DNA of 64,000 nucleotides from Lindgomyces ingoldianus (Eukaryota > Ascomycota > Dothideomycetes > Pleosporales > Lindgomycetaceae): assembly GCF_010093535.1 (NCBI RefSeq), contig NW_022985173.1:105919-169918 (forward strand), written 5' to 3'. The position numbers and the translations under genes are program-made. This document shows positions 19,551 through 32,094 of this stretch, in pieces. How positions within the stretch are numbered: the stretch's first letter is position 1; each line of letters begins with the position of its first letter. A model generated the notes under the pieces. It ran no database searches. It had not been told where the DNA came from and saw nothing but the letters and a program-made list of their open reading frames with translations.

Positions 19551-22500
19551 GATGTTGGAAGCCGAGAGAAGAAATATTCGGGGGTTGGAAAGAGAGATAG
19601 GTAAGGATGAAGAATACATGCTTCTTATAGTCAGTCTTGTTGGGTGTCTTTTGAAAGCAATTCTTCTTCCATGGCGTTGAACATTAGGAGCTCTGCATAT
19701 TTGTGCTGTACTTTAGAACTTGCGCATAGAGGGTTGCAAATTGAATATGCACTCCCTTGCTATTTGTATGCATTGCTATCTTATCGAGAGACACACCTTT
19801 AAGAAAGAAAAAATTATGGTCTCCTTGTATGACGAGAAATATACAGAGTGCTATCGCCTAATTTGGGACATGCCTACGGGAAGGTCTATCTATTAATCAT
19901 CCTGTTAGGATTAGGAGAACCTGAGTAGGATGTCAATTTCTATCCTAAATCACCCCTTACCATGACCTACGTTAGGTGTTAAGCCATATAGTCAATGACC
20001 AGGGCTTAAATAAGAACGGAAGACGCTCTCCCAATATCTTTCTATGCCGCTGTTGCAAAACCCAGGAATATGCATATCCTGTCAAATAAGAAACCCTCAG
20101 AAGCGAGCGAGATTTATTAGCACTAGCCATATGAGAATTTCTTTTTTTCACAATTTAGATTAGAATTCCCTCTAAAGGCTATGGTGTAGGGAGAGTGACT
20201 CTCTAATATCAGTCGTGAGGAGCTCGAGATAAAGAACTAGGAAAGGGAATGTACCTAGGGAGTGCTGGGAGACATTGTAAACTAAGGATCCGTTCATAAT
20301 GAAAGTAGGTTGAGTTCATATCTAATACGCGCAAGCAATGATTGAGTAAAAATTTACTCCACAGGGTTTTCAGGGGTTTCGTTTGAAGAATTCTTCGCCT
20401 CCATTTCTTCTACTTAGGACGAAATTATCTCTCGCCCACCAGCTGTAACTTACCAAAGGCTGCGACTTCCTCTATGTCCCTTATCCAACATGGAACAACA
20501 GATTGAGTAGCCAGGTCTCTCTTGGGAGACTAGCGACTTCGGCTCTCTAGGCACAAAATGGACTATGGAACCCTTGATCAAAGTAATGGAACGGCCGTTT
20601 CGCAAAAATCTTCGTCTCAGTGCTGCAGTGGACATATGCGTGTCTTGATTTGCTGCCGGCGCACTGAATAGGCGTTTCGAAATTCACCGGCCACTGCATA
20701 CGTGCTAAACATATATTGGGGTCATTGATTAGGAGGATAGTCACAAAGATGCGGGTCCTCATGTGACGAGAGCCGGGACGAACACGTGAGCATCGGCGGT
20801 GAGTCTAAGGAGGAGATGCCGGGGTTTGCGGGCCGAGCTGATGTAGAGGAAAGGAGGAAGGGCGGTGGATAGAAGGCATTCACACTCGATCGTGTGCCTG
20901 CGATCTGGCACTACTTCCAAAGGAAAGAACACGGCGACGTGGAGTATCGATACGATAAAGTGCGGTCGAGCTGACCAGTTGTGGCTGCCTTTGCCTTCCT
21001 CACCCTGACGGCCCCGCTCAACACAGTGAGGGTGATGTGGAATATCAGACAGCCCCCTTCATGAATCCAGACAGCATCTACGTCGACATTCAGCTGGAGT
21101 CAACTCGGTGGATCGGGGTCAGCTCGTTCATATGCCTTGGAACCAGACTGCCTCAAGCCTGGAAACCCAAAACATCGATAGAAGGAGGCTTGCAGGTGGA
21201 AACCTAGCCTTCGGTATTACGCTGAACGCCACACCACTGATACCTACACGGCCTGATCTTTCAGGGAGCTGTACCTGGGATATGTGGCTTACACACACGT
21301 GGTCGCCACCGGCCTCAGTCAACCCGTTGACCGGGAACTCACTCGCATGTCCCGATTCTTACCTGATGTTTCTTTACTGGAATCTTTCCACGGGAATTTC
21401 GTGTTCGGTATCGGCAACCCACGTGCAGTGTAAAGGAGAAGCGAGCCTGACCCAGCGTACATCAATCTATATTGCTTGCAGCACCCCGCAACCCTGAAGA
21501 GCTGAGTGCGGACTTTTCATTTAGAATCTTCCGTCTCAAGCATTTCCAAGAGCGTATCTGCAGCTGGATATACTGCTTCTCTAGGGTTTCTCGTGAATGA
21601 AGTCCGTTAGAAAGCGGAAGCCAACAGATCCGCTCTAGGCTTGCATCTGCCGATGGACACTGAAAGACCAGTGCGAAGAGCTGACGTGTGAAACCCGAGA
21701 TGAGGTAGCCAAGGGCCCACCTCCAAATTGTTCGTCCTGGGGTCTGATGGCGGTTATCCACGTGGCCAGGCTTCCAGAAGCGACTCCATCCGGATTGATT
21801 ACATGCATGTCAATATGAAGTGAAGGATGCGAGGACGAGGGAGTTGACGAGAACAAGCAGAGGCGAGATGTAACCTTGGGGTCAGCCATTAAATGGGATA
21901 AGAAGAAGTGTGCGGTCATTGGAGTGACAGACACTGGGGTCTTGACCATGGATGGGTGAATCTGACGTCTGACAGAATAGGTGGGCGCTGTCCCAAAGAC
22001 TAAAAGAAATGGACGTTGCGATAGGATACCGTTGGATATGAACTGAAAGACGGTATCTGACGTCGCTTCGCTCTGGCAAGCTACTGGCTGAAATCCTGGA
22101 AGCTTACTTTCGTCTCCGCTTTCCTTTGGGTTTCGGTTCCAAAGGTCGCTGGTGTCACCCACGTCAGTTCACCTTTATGCAGTCACCGATTCTTCCGGTC
22201 GGAACAAAGTCTCGCGGATTTCGGACGCATCATACTATGAAACTTCTTTGCGAAGAGTGGTGGTGGAGACCTTTGGGCTTCCTAAGTTAGAATCCGGCGG
22301 AGAGGAGAATCTCGCACTCAACAACGATAAAAGATGCATCGTATCCACCACCGCCACCGCGTTCCTCGCGTTCGAATTCTGCACACGTGAAAAAAATATA
22401 AATTTGGAAAAGACAAGAAGGCAGAGTGTTCCAGGCAAATACGGACCGGATGCATCTGTGTGTCGCGCCACGCATCACAAGCTCTGACACGCAGAGATAC

Positions 22501-24966
22501 GAAAGCATCTCAGCTGCACTAGAAAGGGATAGCATCCGGCCCGCAGTTAATGCGGCTGTTTCACGAATTCTGTGACCGTTGGCATGGATCTGAGATTCCA
22601 ACGGGCTGGCTGTGCCGTTCCGAAGTGCAGGCTAGATGCTGAACGAAGAATGCACAAGTGGTAGCTTCAAGAAGGTACAGCACCTTCGAGGGCTGCTGGG
22701 TTCTTCAAACATAACCATAACCATGGCCATGGCCATGGCCCACGCAACCGTCTCAAATACTCGCTACCAACCGTGGCAGGAAGGTACCCAGCTTCATCCT
22801 CAGGCTGCTTTTGATGGTAACGCTTTCCGGGGCATCTAATGGTGATCCGCAACAAAAGACGAGTGACTCCAGCCCGTCATATCACCACAGACGCACTCAA
22901 CCACCCAAGCCAGGAAAAGCAATCTATTTTGGCCAATAATAGCCTGGGACTGCCTTTCATGTGCCTGTAAGCGGAAAAGAAAGCACAGCCTAGATGCCGG
23001 ATTTGGCGAAGGAGATCAGCCTTCCGCTTCTGGTTGCTTACAGACCCACGACCAAAGCTTGATTGACGGGGACACCCTGTCGTAGTAGTGGGGTTCCGAC
23101 ATGGGTTAAGTGGAGCATTTGGGGTGGGGGCTAAGTTCGACGTTGTTGTGAGGTTAAGTCCTCATGGTCTTTCTTCGGCGTCGTTGAAGTCGTTCAGGGC
23201 CTTGGAAGCTGGCATTCGATAAATTCACACCATCCGATGAGAAAGCTGCTTGTCTTGTCAGCCGTTTTGATCCAATTACGGCCTAGGGCGTGCATGTGCC
23301 ACCTGAGAAGGGTTGAGAGGCGACCAAGTGTTACCGGGAACTTCGGGTTCGCAAACACTCCACCATGGTGATGGCCGACAATGAGGCATGGTGACTTCCA
23401 AAAAGTAGACATCGAGGAAATTGATCGCGCGAGGGATGCTTCCGCCATGCACTTACTGTGCAGTACACAGGGCAACTGTGGCTGCTGAGTTAGCACTACT
23501 TTGGTGTGTCAGAATCGCCACCACAGAAATTCCACGATTGAAGCCACCCGCGCGGCCCCATCCAGATCTGCCAAATGGAGGGTCAAACGCCATTCCCGCC
23601 CTCCAGCCTAACGCGAACGAGCCAGTGCGCAAGCTCCAGACGGCCACTACCAAGGGTCAACGATTTCTGCGACTCCGACTTTGGCTTGCGAAAAGCACCG
23701 GCTCTGAGCCATTTCACCCAAGCCGGGCGCTAACAAACGCCCAGCAAGATACGGAATACTCGCACGCCATTATTCGCATCGCATTCTCCCTGTTTGTTCC
23801 AAGCGCCGTCAACATCAGAACCCGTGGCATCTTTGAACCCAATAATCCCCTCCTCGAGGCTGCAGCTGCCAGCAGCGACAGGCGAATCATCCGTGCCATC
23901 CTTCCTTTCACTTGTGCACCGAAATCACACCTCCCGGAGCAACCAGGACTTGGTACCAGGCAAGCACCACCCACACGAGAGCCTCATCCCATCCAATCTA
24001 TCTCCTGTGTCAGTGATCGAGGCTCTTCAGGAATCAGCCTGACGCTAGCTGGGAGGAGGCTGTTTAGTCAAAATCTCGCGACCAAAGGGTTGGGAAGGCT
24101 TCTCAAATTTTAGAATTTTAAATAAAATTTGCGTGGAAGCAAGCGAGTGCTAAGTACGCTGAGCCTTTTTAGGGTCCATTATGCCTGTTAATATGTGATG
24201 GAATGTTCGATAGATGAAAAGGATTCACCAAAATCACCAACGCGAAACTGTTTGCTGCAAGAGGTGAAGTGTGAACTGCCGCTGGTTGGTCTGTAGTCAA
24301 TCCATGGATCAAACCATGCGACAGATAGTACGAAGTTCTGTGCGCGCCGTTTAATATAGGTGAAATTTGATGCGAATTTGCGATTTATCGCAGGGCTAGG
24401 GCACAGGCATGTTGATTCAGATCCGTGATGTGATGACAATGGTCATTTCATTTACTGAGCGTGAGTGTGTGCAAGCGCACTTATTATGCCACAAGCCTAC
24501 CAACTACGGTATGTGATAAACCCCCAAGGTGGGTTGCGCGAAGACACCTGCTTCACCGGCGAGGTGGTGATGTATCGTCCTCCCCTGCATAGCTGGAAAT
24601 TGCTGCTGCGTCACTGCCCCCTTTCCGCTTCCAAAAATATATACAAAAACTGACGATAGACTTTCAATATTCCCGCCAACAGTAAAGCGGAAGTGGACAA
24701 GAAGGCGCAGTGGAGAAAACTAACCAATTCCAATTGCGAGCCGTCTGATCGCGAAACCGACGTGCGACTCTCGTGCGCAATCCTTTTACGCCTCGATAAT
24801 TTCCAATTGACAGTAGAAGTAATTGTGAAGGGTAACCTTGTAAGCCGAGAGGCCTGAAATCCAAAATCTATAATGCGTGACGGTGAAGGGGCGCCACCAT
24901 GATATCGAAGGGTCGAATAATAGTGTGCAAGAAGTACAATCGCTAATAGTGCAGCAGAATAATTTT
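19551..24966. other. 5.4-kb gene-poor region
   Basis: No gene recognised. Base composition is near normal. Open frames such as 21108-21497 (+), 21635-22162 (-) and 23421-24113 (+) have no recognisable motif, and no splicing of neighbouring frames gave a known family. A CCATGG-type microsatellite lies at 22711-22741. Part of the right side should be the 3' flank of the transcription factor gene. Confidence 0.5.
22711..22741. repeat. ATAACC/CCATGG short tandem repeat
   Basis: Two ATAACC units run into three CCATGG-type palindromic hexamers. Confidence 0.75.
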
Positions 24967-26440
24967 TTATAGAGTGTGTGTGCGAGCGCGCAACTGAGTC
25001 CGTGAAGCGACCTGCCTCTTGACTTCCTCGGGTGCGCTTTTCATGGTGATTTTGAAGGTGTCGCGGACTCGAGTACGGAGCAAAGACTCCAAGGCACCAT
25101 AGACGCCTCCGTCAATGCCCATCTCTGCAGCGTTTGCGCCCTTGCAGTACCGTTCCGAGAACTTGTCAATGAGCTTTTCAACTTTGCGGAGCTCGCTAAG
25201 AATGAGCTGAGTCCTAAAAGCCTCTTCATCTTCACCCTCGAGTCTGAAGTCGCCAAGGGAGATGGGAGTATGCGTGAAGGCTTCCAATTGTGTGTTCACC
25301 GGGGATTCGGCTGTTGACTGGTTCATGCCAGCAACAGCTTGATACCATGAGAGGATTTTGACGATGGTGAAGGCAATGGTCGTCGAGAAATGGGGGTTTG
25401 CCGAGCAGGGGCATCCGAGGAGGACGAATAGCTTGTCGACCGCAGCTTTGTTGGTTGACAGGACCGAGTCAAGAGTTGGGAGGCTATTGGATCCGCCAGT
25501 GAAGTCGCAAGCAGCAGGCTGAGAAGCTGGCGGAGAGTAGAGACTGTTCAGTGTCGCAAATGCGAATTGTGTGCAGTCCATGGGATCATGGTGCTTAATT
25601 GTGGCTGAACTAGGAGGAGTTGGGAGAGGTGCTGGGACAATCGGTGTAGGAGACGCCACCTTCTCTGGAGCAAACATTGGTAGGCCTTGTTGTTCTGGCA
25701 TGCCGAAATATTGCGGGCTTGACATCGGTGGTGAGTTTGTCAGACCATCCATTGGTGCGAACATCTCCGGTTGGCTCTGCACACTGGAGGACCGCACGTG
25801 CCCCGCATACGAAGATGGTGGTGGGGGGAAATGCGGTATGCTTGCGAACAACGGTTCCGAGGGGCTTTGGAACATCAAATGGTCGTCGTTCGACCACCCG
25901 CTCACAAAGGAGCCAGTGTCCGAATAGGGTGACTGACTTCCGTCGAAGCCGCCCATAAATGTATCTGGGTAATGGTACTCTGGTGTCGCTGGACCAAAGA
26001 AGAACGGATCCATTGGCTCTGGTGAGCTTTCTGTAGTGGATGATGGGGTCCTCGGAATCATCTCTGGTCGAATCCCCAATGGCCCACACGAGCTCGCGGG
26101 AGAAACATCTCTCATAATGGAACCATCGGGGTTCCTGTTTTTTCTAGGTTTACCAAGCCTAGGAAGCGTTAGATAGATTCAGCGCGTGCAACACGAAACT
26201 TATATACCTCATAGAAGGAGAATAGTTGCAGCATATTCCCATATTGGAACATCGATGGCAGTTTGGGCGGACCTTGTCGCACTTGACTTTGGCTCTGGAA
26301 CAGGCGTCACATGAAGCTCGGAGCTTGCGAGGCTTCTGTTCACCAGCAGGCATACTGGTGGGTGGCTGGAGGATTGACATGTTGCTCGGTGATGGGGGAG
26401 TTTGCTGAGCTGGGAATGGCTGAGGTACAGCTTGAAACAT
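24967..26440 (-). CDS. AflR-like Zn2Cys6 transcription factor
   Basis: Two exons, 26440-26208 and 26158-24967, give 474 aa; the 49-nt intron is phase 2. The zinc cluster is Cys44-x2-Cys47-x6-Cys54-x6-Cys61-x2-Cys64-x6-Cys71, and the intron falls just after it. The linker RLGKPRKNRN is the basic segment found after the zinc cluster in AflR-type regulators. The middle is Pro/Ser-rich. The C-terminal half carries an AflR-type helical domain with the LLGCPCSANPHFSTTIAFTI pattern and WYQAVAG. Such proteins usually control secondary-metabolite clusters. No polyketide synthase, peptide synthetase or terpene synthase lies in this window, so its targets are unknown; similarity to AflR does not imply aflatoxin. 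Confidence 0.9.
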
Positions 26441-29400
26441 TGTATAGCTGGGGAGTATAGCCTTGCGGATAGGGAAATGCAGGCTGGAGGGGCAGAATAA
26501 GAATTATATACGGCGACGAGGGGAGGGAAACTCTCCAGAGGCTTTAGCCCTCTTGAGGAAGTGATATGGAATTCCTAGGGTGGGCCCCGGCGTCAGCTTT
26601 CCACCCTTGATCCTGGCAGAATGTCTGCACGACAGCCAGCGAGCGGTTGTTGGACTGGGGAGATGCGGGCTGAGCACTTGGACCAATCTTACCAGAAGCG
26701 CTTGCGCTAGCGTGCGTTGATGCAGCGTCCGCATTCCTCACTGTCCACTCCGGGATCATCTCTATCTCTGCCTTGATAATGAGTTGGCGGAGACATGTCT
26801 CTGTGCCGATCCTAGCGGCCTCGAGAGGGGACGGTTCCCGTTGTTGTACACCACGAGCCAAAACGGACCAGCTGGTTGGGTCTCGGTCAACTTTCAGCCG
26901 GGCAACAGCAGCTCGCAGGCGGGAAAAATGCGCTGCGTGGAGTAAATTAACCACGAGGGTGAGGGATGTGACTGCAAAAGCACCATTGGGGCGGGTCCTG
27001 CCAGAGTGCTCGAGTGCCAGAGTGCCAGAGCTCATCAACGGCTGGCTGCTCTGTGCTCACGAAGTGTGCGCGCAGAGACGATGTGTCGTTAGTCAGAAAG
27101 CAATAAATGATGATGATTCGATGAGGTCTAGCGTCTCTTCTGCTTACGCTCTATAATTACCTCCGCTTGGAGAAGCTCAATTGACATCATGGAATTTACT
27201 GTCGCCGCACCAGGCATGCATGTGCGCGACAGCCAGAGAAAGCCAGAGAAAGCCTGAGCTGGCGCCTCTGAACCCTGTGTACCACAGGAGTGAATCATGG
27301 AGGTCTAGATGACACGCTGAGAGCAGCCAGCTCTTCGTAGAGCATTGCGGCGTCTCAGCACACCGGCGAGCTGTAAAATGGAGGGCCTTGTCCCTGGTGG
27401 GGAATGGTTGCACACATCTGCATGGAAGCCCTCGAAGAAGACGAGGCCCCTGACTGCTGCTACACCACGAATGCGAACTTGGTGATACCATGGCCGAGGT
27501 GTGTAGAAACAGCTGACCAACACCCACGGCGGCGGAAGTCGCAGGCATGCGAGAGCGCCATGTCGCGGCCGTGGCTTGAGGGCTGAAATCGCCCCGACGC
27601 AAGGTTTCCCCCATTTTTTCCAGAGCAGAAACAGGAAATCTTCGTTTCAAAATGTGCTGTTGGGTGCCTGAAAACGTACGTGGAGGTGTACGGAGGACAA
27701 GCATCGATCTCGAGATCAGAAATCACCGATTTAGCAGAAGACACAGGTGTAGGCCTCAATAATTCATTGCAGGACTGCTCAGCCTCGCTGGCATCTTCCG
27801 CGAATAGTGTCAAGCCTGACTTGCTTCTGTAAATAGGTTGCAGGTCGAAACTGTCGACGTCCAAGCCTCCTCTCAGAGCCAACTCCACTACCATGGAAAA
27901 AATCAAATAGATCGAGAGAGGATCCTGTTCCTCCAACGTCGCACTCGTGGCGGCCAAACCTCCGGACAATTACATGAGGTAAGTATTGCCTTGTCAGGAC
28001 GGAGCCACACCCGGATCAGGCACGCGGTGGACCAACTTACCCGCTTATCTAATAATTCATCAATCAAGCTCCGCAATGACGGGTCCTGGCCCGTGATGAA
28101 GTCTTGGGAGGAGATCATCCTCGATGGTGTCCTGCCTTGCAACCAAGCTGTGCGAATCTTTCGTTGATCACGGAATTCGTTGCGAAGCAACCCACAGACA
28201 AGGATTGATCAGCTTTAATTGATCGATGATCAAGTCTGCCCTTTTGAATCCTTGCCAACTGCCGCGAGTCTCTCTCTGAAGTCCGTTGACATGTTCATCA
28301 AAATCCTGGTGGTCGCGCGTGTTCCTGACTGCAAGGCCAGGGGATCCCCATCTTGAACAAACTGCCTATGCGCTGCAACATGCTCGGATTTTCAATTAAC
28401 CGCAAGTGATCTGGAATCTTTATCTCTGAAACAGTGCTTCGCCGCAAGTGTGTAGCGTGTCGGAGAAGGCCCGAGGCCGCCCAGCTGAGGCTGTCGCTGT
28501 TTGCTGCACTTTGGTATGCAGTTACGGCATGCCTACGACAAGCTGCACACAACAACGACTAGGGTGTAGTCCGCGTGCGAGGATGGATGGATTCGCTCAA
28601 TAACTTGAAAAGTAGGTGGTCTGATAAAGTCCCATACAAGCGAATGTAGCTCATCGCTCCATGCCCCCGCGAGAAGTTGCCAAAGTGGCCTCCACATCGA
28701 AGATCAGTGGGGGATTGCCTTCTACCTGTGTTGATCGGTGAGGTCACTCGGCGTACTGGGAACGTTAATCTGAGCATTCTGGGCTCAACGATAATTGCGG
28801 GACGATTCTTTCTCCTTCAGACCTCAACGGGTGACCTGTCGAAGGATTCATCGATACCATGATGGCGACTCCAAGCGATATGTGGGAGTGGAGCCTAGCA
28901 AGCTTGGGAAACCAATCAATATCCTCGTGAGGAACGAAAAGGATGTTTTGGAACCAGCTTCCCGAAAGGCTCAATGAACTTTGTGTCGCAGAACACGGGA
29001 ACTTGCCATTTCGATAATCCAGAATCGCAACGAAGGGAAGAATCCCCGCATCGTCGAGGAGGTCGACTATTGTGATGAGGTCAACGTCCAAGTCGGACAA
29101 AGTGAGATGGACTCTGAGCCGAGCATCGGCTATAGGGAGCTCACTCTAGCCCAACCCGCAATCTGATAGTTGCTCCTGGATGCTCATCTGTGCTGTGGGT
29201 GCCACTGGAGCCGCGGCAGGCGGTCCCTACCTAGATGATTGCTCGTATATCCCATGCGGGAACGGATGCTCCATCGATATGTTGCGATTGTGGGGTCCAG
29301 TCAGGTCGCGAGGCTCGAGCATGCTGCTTGATCGAGTCGCATCGCGCAGTTAGATAGCGAAAGCAAAAGGCAAGTGATTATCTTCTTGCGAGGCGCCCAT

Positions 29401-32094
29401 GGCGTGTCACTGAGCATCAGGTAGTCAGGGAATGGTGTTGGTCATTGATAGCCCCGCATCCAAGTCCTTGAAAGTCCGCAATTCCCCTGCAGAGATTCGA
29501 CATCACTCCCACTCGAAGTCTTGGGTACACAGCGCCATCCTGTCATCGAATTGTGGACATCTGATGATACTCTTGAGCATGTTAGATTGCTCGTGCGGCC
29601 ATTTCGACGTCGAGTCGAGGCCGGGCTTTGCAGTTGAACTTCGCAACCTCTGGGAAACTTCGGCTTGCCGTGGGAAGGCACCCTTGTGCGTCGGACCCGT
29701 ACCTTTCTGTTCGGAAACCGAAGCGTGCATGAAACGGGGCCAGTGGGAGCGTCTACGGTCTACCGGCAAAACGCATCTTGCCGTGCCGTAGCTGTCGGAA
29801 CCCAACCACCCCATTGTTGCGCCTTCTGCATTCGGCCTGCACAATGGCCCTGTATTGCTCCATAATCCGTTTCATGTCGGAGAGCACAGCATCGGAATTT
29901 CACGGTCGCTTCTTCGACAATGAAATGCGCCCGCTTCTGCAATCTTTGTCCGATCGTCTCCGCCATCGTGCTTCCATGAATGGAGGGTACCGTTCCGTCT
30001 GCTCCTGTTCCCACTCGCTCAGTTGTAAACCAGGCTCAAAGCAAAGTAGCGCAGTCGCAGTGCTCGTGTTATCTCATCACCATGTCTGTGCCTCGAAGTG
30101 GTTCCCGAGTGGCTGAGTTTGCTTGTAAATCTCCGATCGATCCGTTTCGTTTCACCTTTGGTTGCAGATCTTCGTTGTTGGGCGTTTTTGCTGGATGCAG
30201 TTTGCTCACTAGTGGGCACATTCTGGTAGCCAGTTGTCTGGTCTGTGTCTCCAGAAGCTTCCACAACGTCATCGCAGAAAATAGAAAATGAATGGACCAG
30301 TTACTATTTTCTGTTACTTTCTTCTAGATCAGATCTAGCCTTAACTGGCATCATGCTCGTAGCATAGCAGGAGCCTTACCCGTTTTATACACGGAAGAGT
30401 CGTCCTCAAGTGGAAAGAACGTGCACAGGTACCAACACCCGAATGCTAAGTCCAAGTCAGCACTATGAGAAGCATCTCTTCGACAAATCCTAACAGCACA
30501 AGTCTTGTAGTCTTTCAATTTAGCTCTCCGAATGCAGAAGACAAATGACTGACGTCGGCCAGGGCCGAAGAGCCGCAGGAACCTCAGGAGCAACCGTGTA
30601 GTGAGCCGAGAACAATCGGACAGCAATACTAGCACAGATCCAGCGAACCATGGTCACCCTTCTCTTAGTGAAGACGATACCAGGAATAAAAATTAACCAA
30701 AGGCGGATTGGTATTAGTCGTGGTGAAGCAGGAGGTATCCAGAAATTGGGAACTGACGCTGGTTGGTCTCCTCATGTCAGGTATCAATTGATCGCTGGTA
30801 AGCCATAGGACCAGGCAAGGAAGCTCATCTATGCAGGTAATATTGAGCAGCGAGCAAACGGGGAATTGCGCTCGCGAATCCGAAGGTCGACGTGGGTAGA
30901 TTGTGGTGACAATGACAGTGCTGAAGTGATGCCATCAATGATTTACTGAGTTGTATTGAAGTGAGAGAAATGGACGCCAAATTCTGAGTCGCGATGAGGG
31001 TGGAGGACGAGAGGGGGTTGTATTGATGCTTTCTTGGTTCGTGCAGCGTTGTTGGAGAGGGAGTGGGAATGTGGGCGTGTATTGGACATGTGCCACTGCA
31101 TCATATTCAAGAGAGGAAGTAAGGCCTTCATATATCTGCTCCACTCTACATTTTGTCCCGCGCGTCATCAGGCCTGGAACTTGACCTACGGATCACGGAT
31201 CTTACCATGTCATCATGCATCGGTCACGATCTCCGATCCAGCGAGGGGCTGGACACCACAACTACCATGTCAGTACCATGCTTCAAACGCAAAATCAATA
31301 TATCGAAAATCTTCTGTACTTGGTACCATTTGCTATTTCAGGCTGTTTGGTGGCGAAATACTGTTTCGCACCCCGAAAACGAACGGTCCGAGAACCGGAA
31401 TTCAAGCTGAGGCTGAATCAGTGGGCGATTATAGAGTAGCCTTTTCACGTGCCTGGGCATATTGAAACACCTCTCAAGAAGCTGGAGGCGTAGTTGTATG
31501 GAACAGAGTGGAGATCTCCAGGGATTCAGAGTAATTCAAGGGTTTGCAATGTGATGCTTAGGTGATGAGCACTACCGCTAAGGACTTCATCTGACATCAG
31601 ATCCCCTGTCTGCTTCATAGTATGATCAAATTGACCAATCGTACATCTTAGCTGCATCTTAGTCACCCGACCCGCTTTTGTATTCTCTGGCAAGAGATCG
31701 TGAAGTCATTTTGAACCGTTTCACTTAAAGGGCTCTCCCAATGGCAATGATCTATCATGAATAACGTACTGCAGGAAGAGCAATATTAAGTAAGCCTCCA
31801 CTTTGCATCCGGTTGCCCAGATCTTGCGGAGGATGATCAAACAGATGGATAAGGACATGCTGGCATATCTGCCACAGATATAGTTGCCATTATTGTGGAC
31901 CAGCAAACAGGATCAACTTGTACTACATCGTATCACCCAACGCAGAGCACGACAAGGGCAAATTGAGGATAAATGCTATTCTAGAAAGAAGTTTAGCGGG
32001 TACACTGCATCCTGGTAATGTTCTACGTTATATAGCGATATGCTATACTAGCCCTTAGAGATAGATGAGGAAGAACGCTGTTAGCTCATTTTAG
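26441..32094. other. 5.65-kb gene-poor region
   Basis: Upstream of the AflR-like gene and downstream of MSH5. No gene recognised. Several overlapping frames on both strands (27460-27969 minus, 27903-28190 minus, 28765-29100 minus, 28795-29166 plus with one stop) are open but show no family motif. Some could be eroded genes. A GTAAGT donor lies just after LIDELLDKR on the minus strand near 28040, but no convincing protein results. Confidence 0.45.

Noticed and set aside
21108..22162. 129-aa and 175-aa frames on opposite strands
   Set aside because: No motif, no splice partners and no family resemblance.
23421..24113. 230-aa plus-strand frame
   Set aside because: It has low-complexity Arg/Pro/Ser composition, no domain and overlapping frames on both strands; not strong enough to call a gene.
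24967..26440. Mycotoxin cluster inferred from the AflR-like factor
   Set aside because: No biosynthetic backbone gene is present; the regulator type alone does not show a product.
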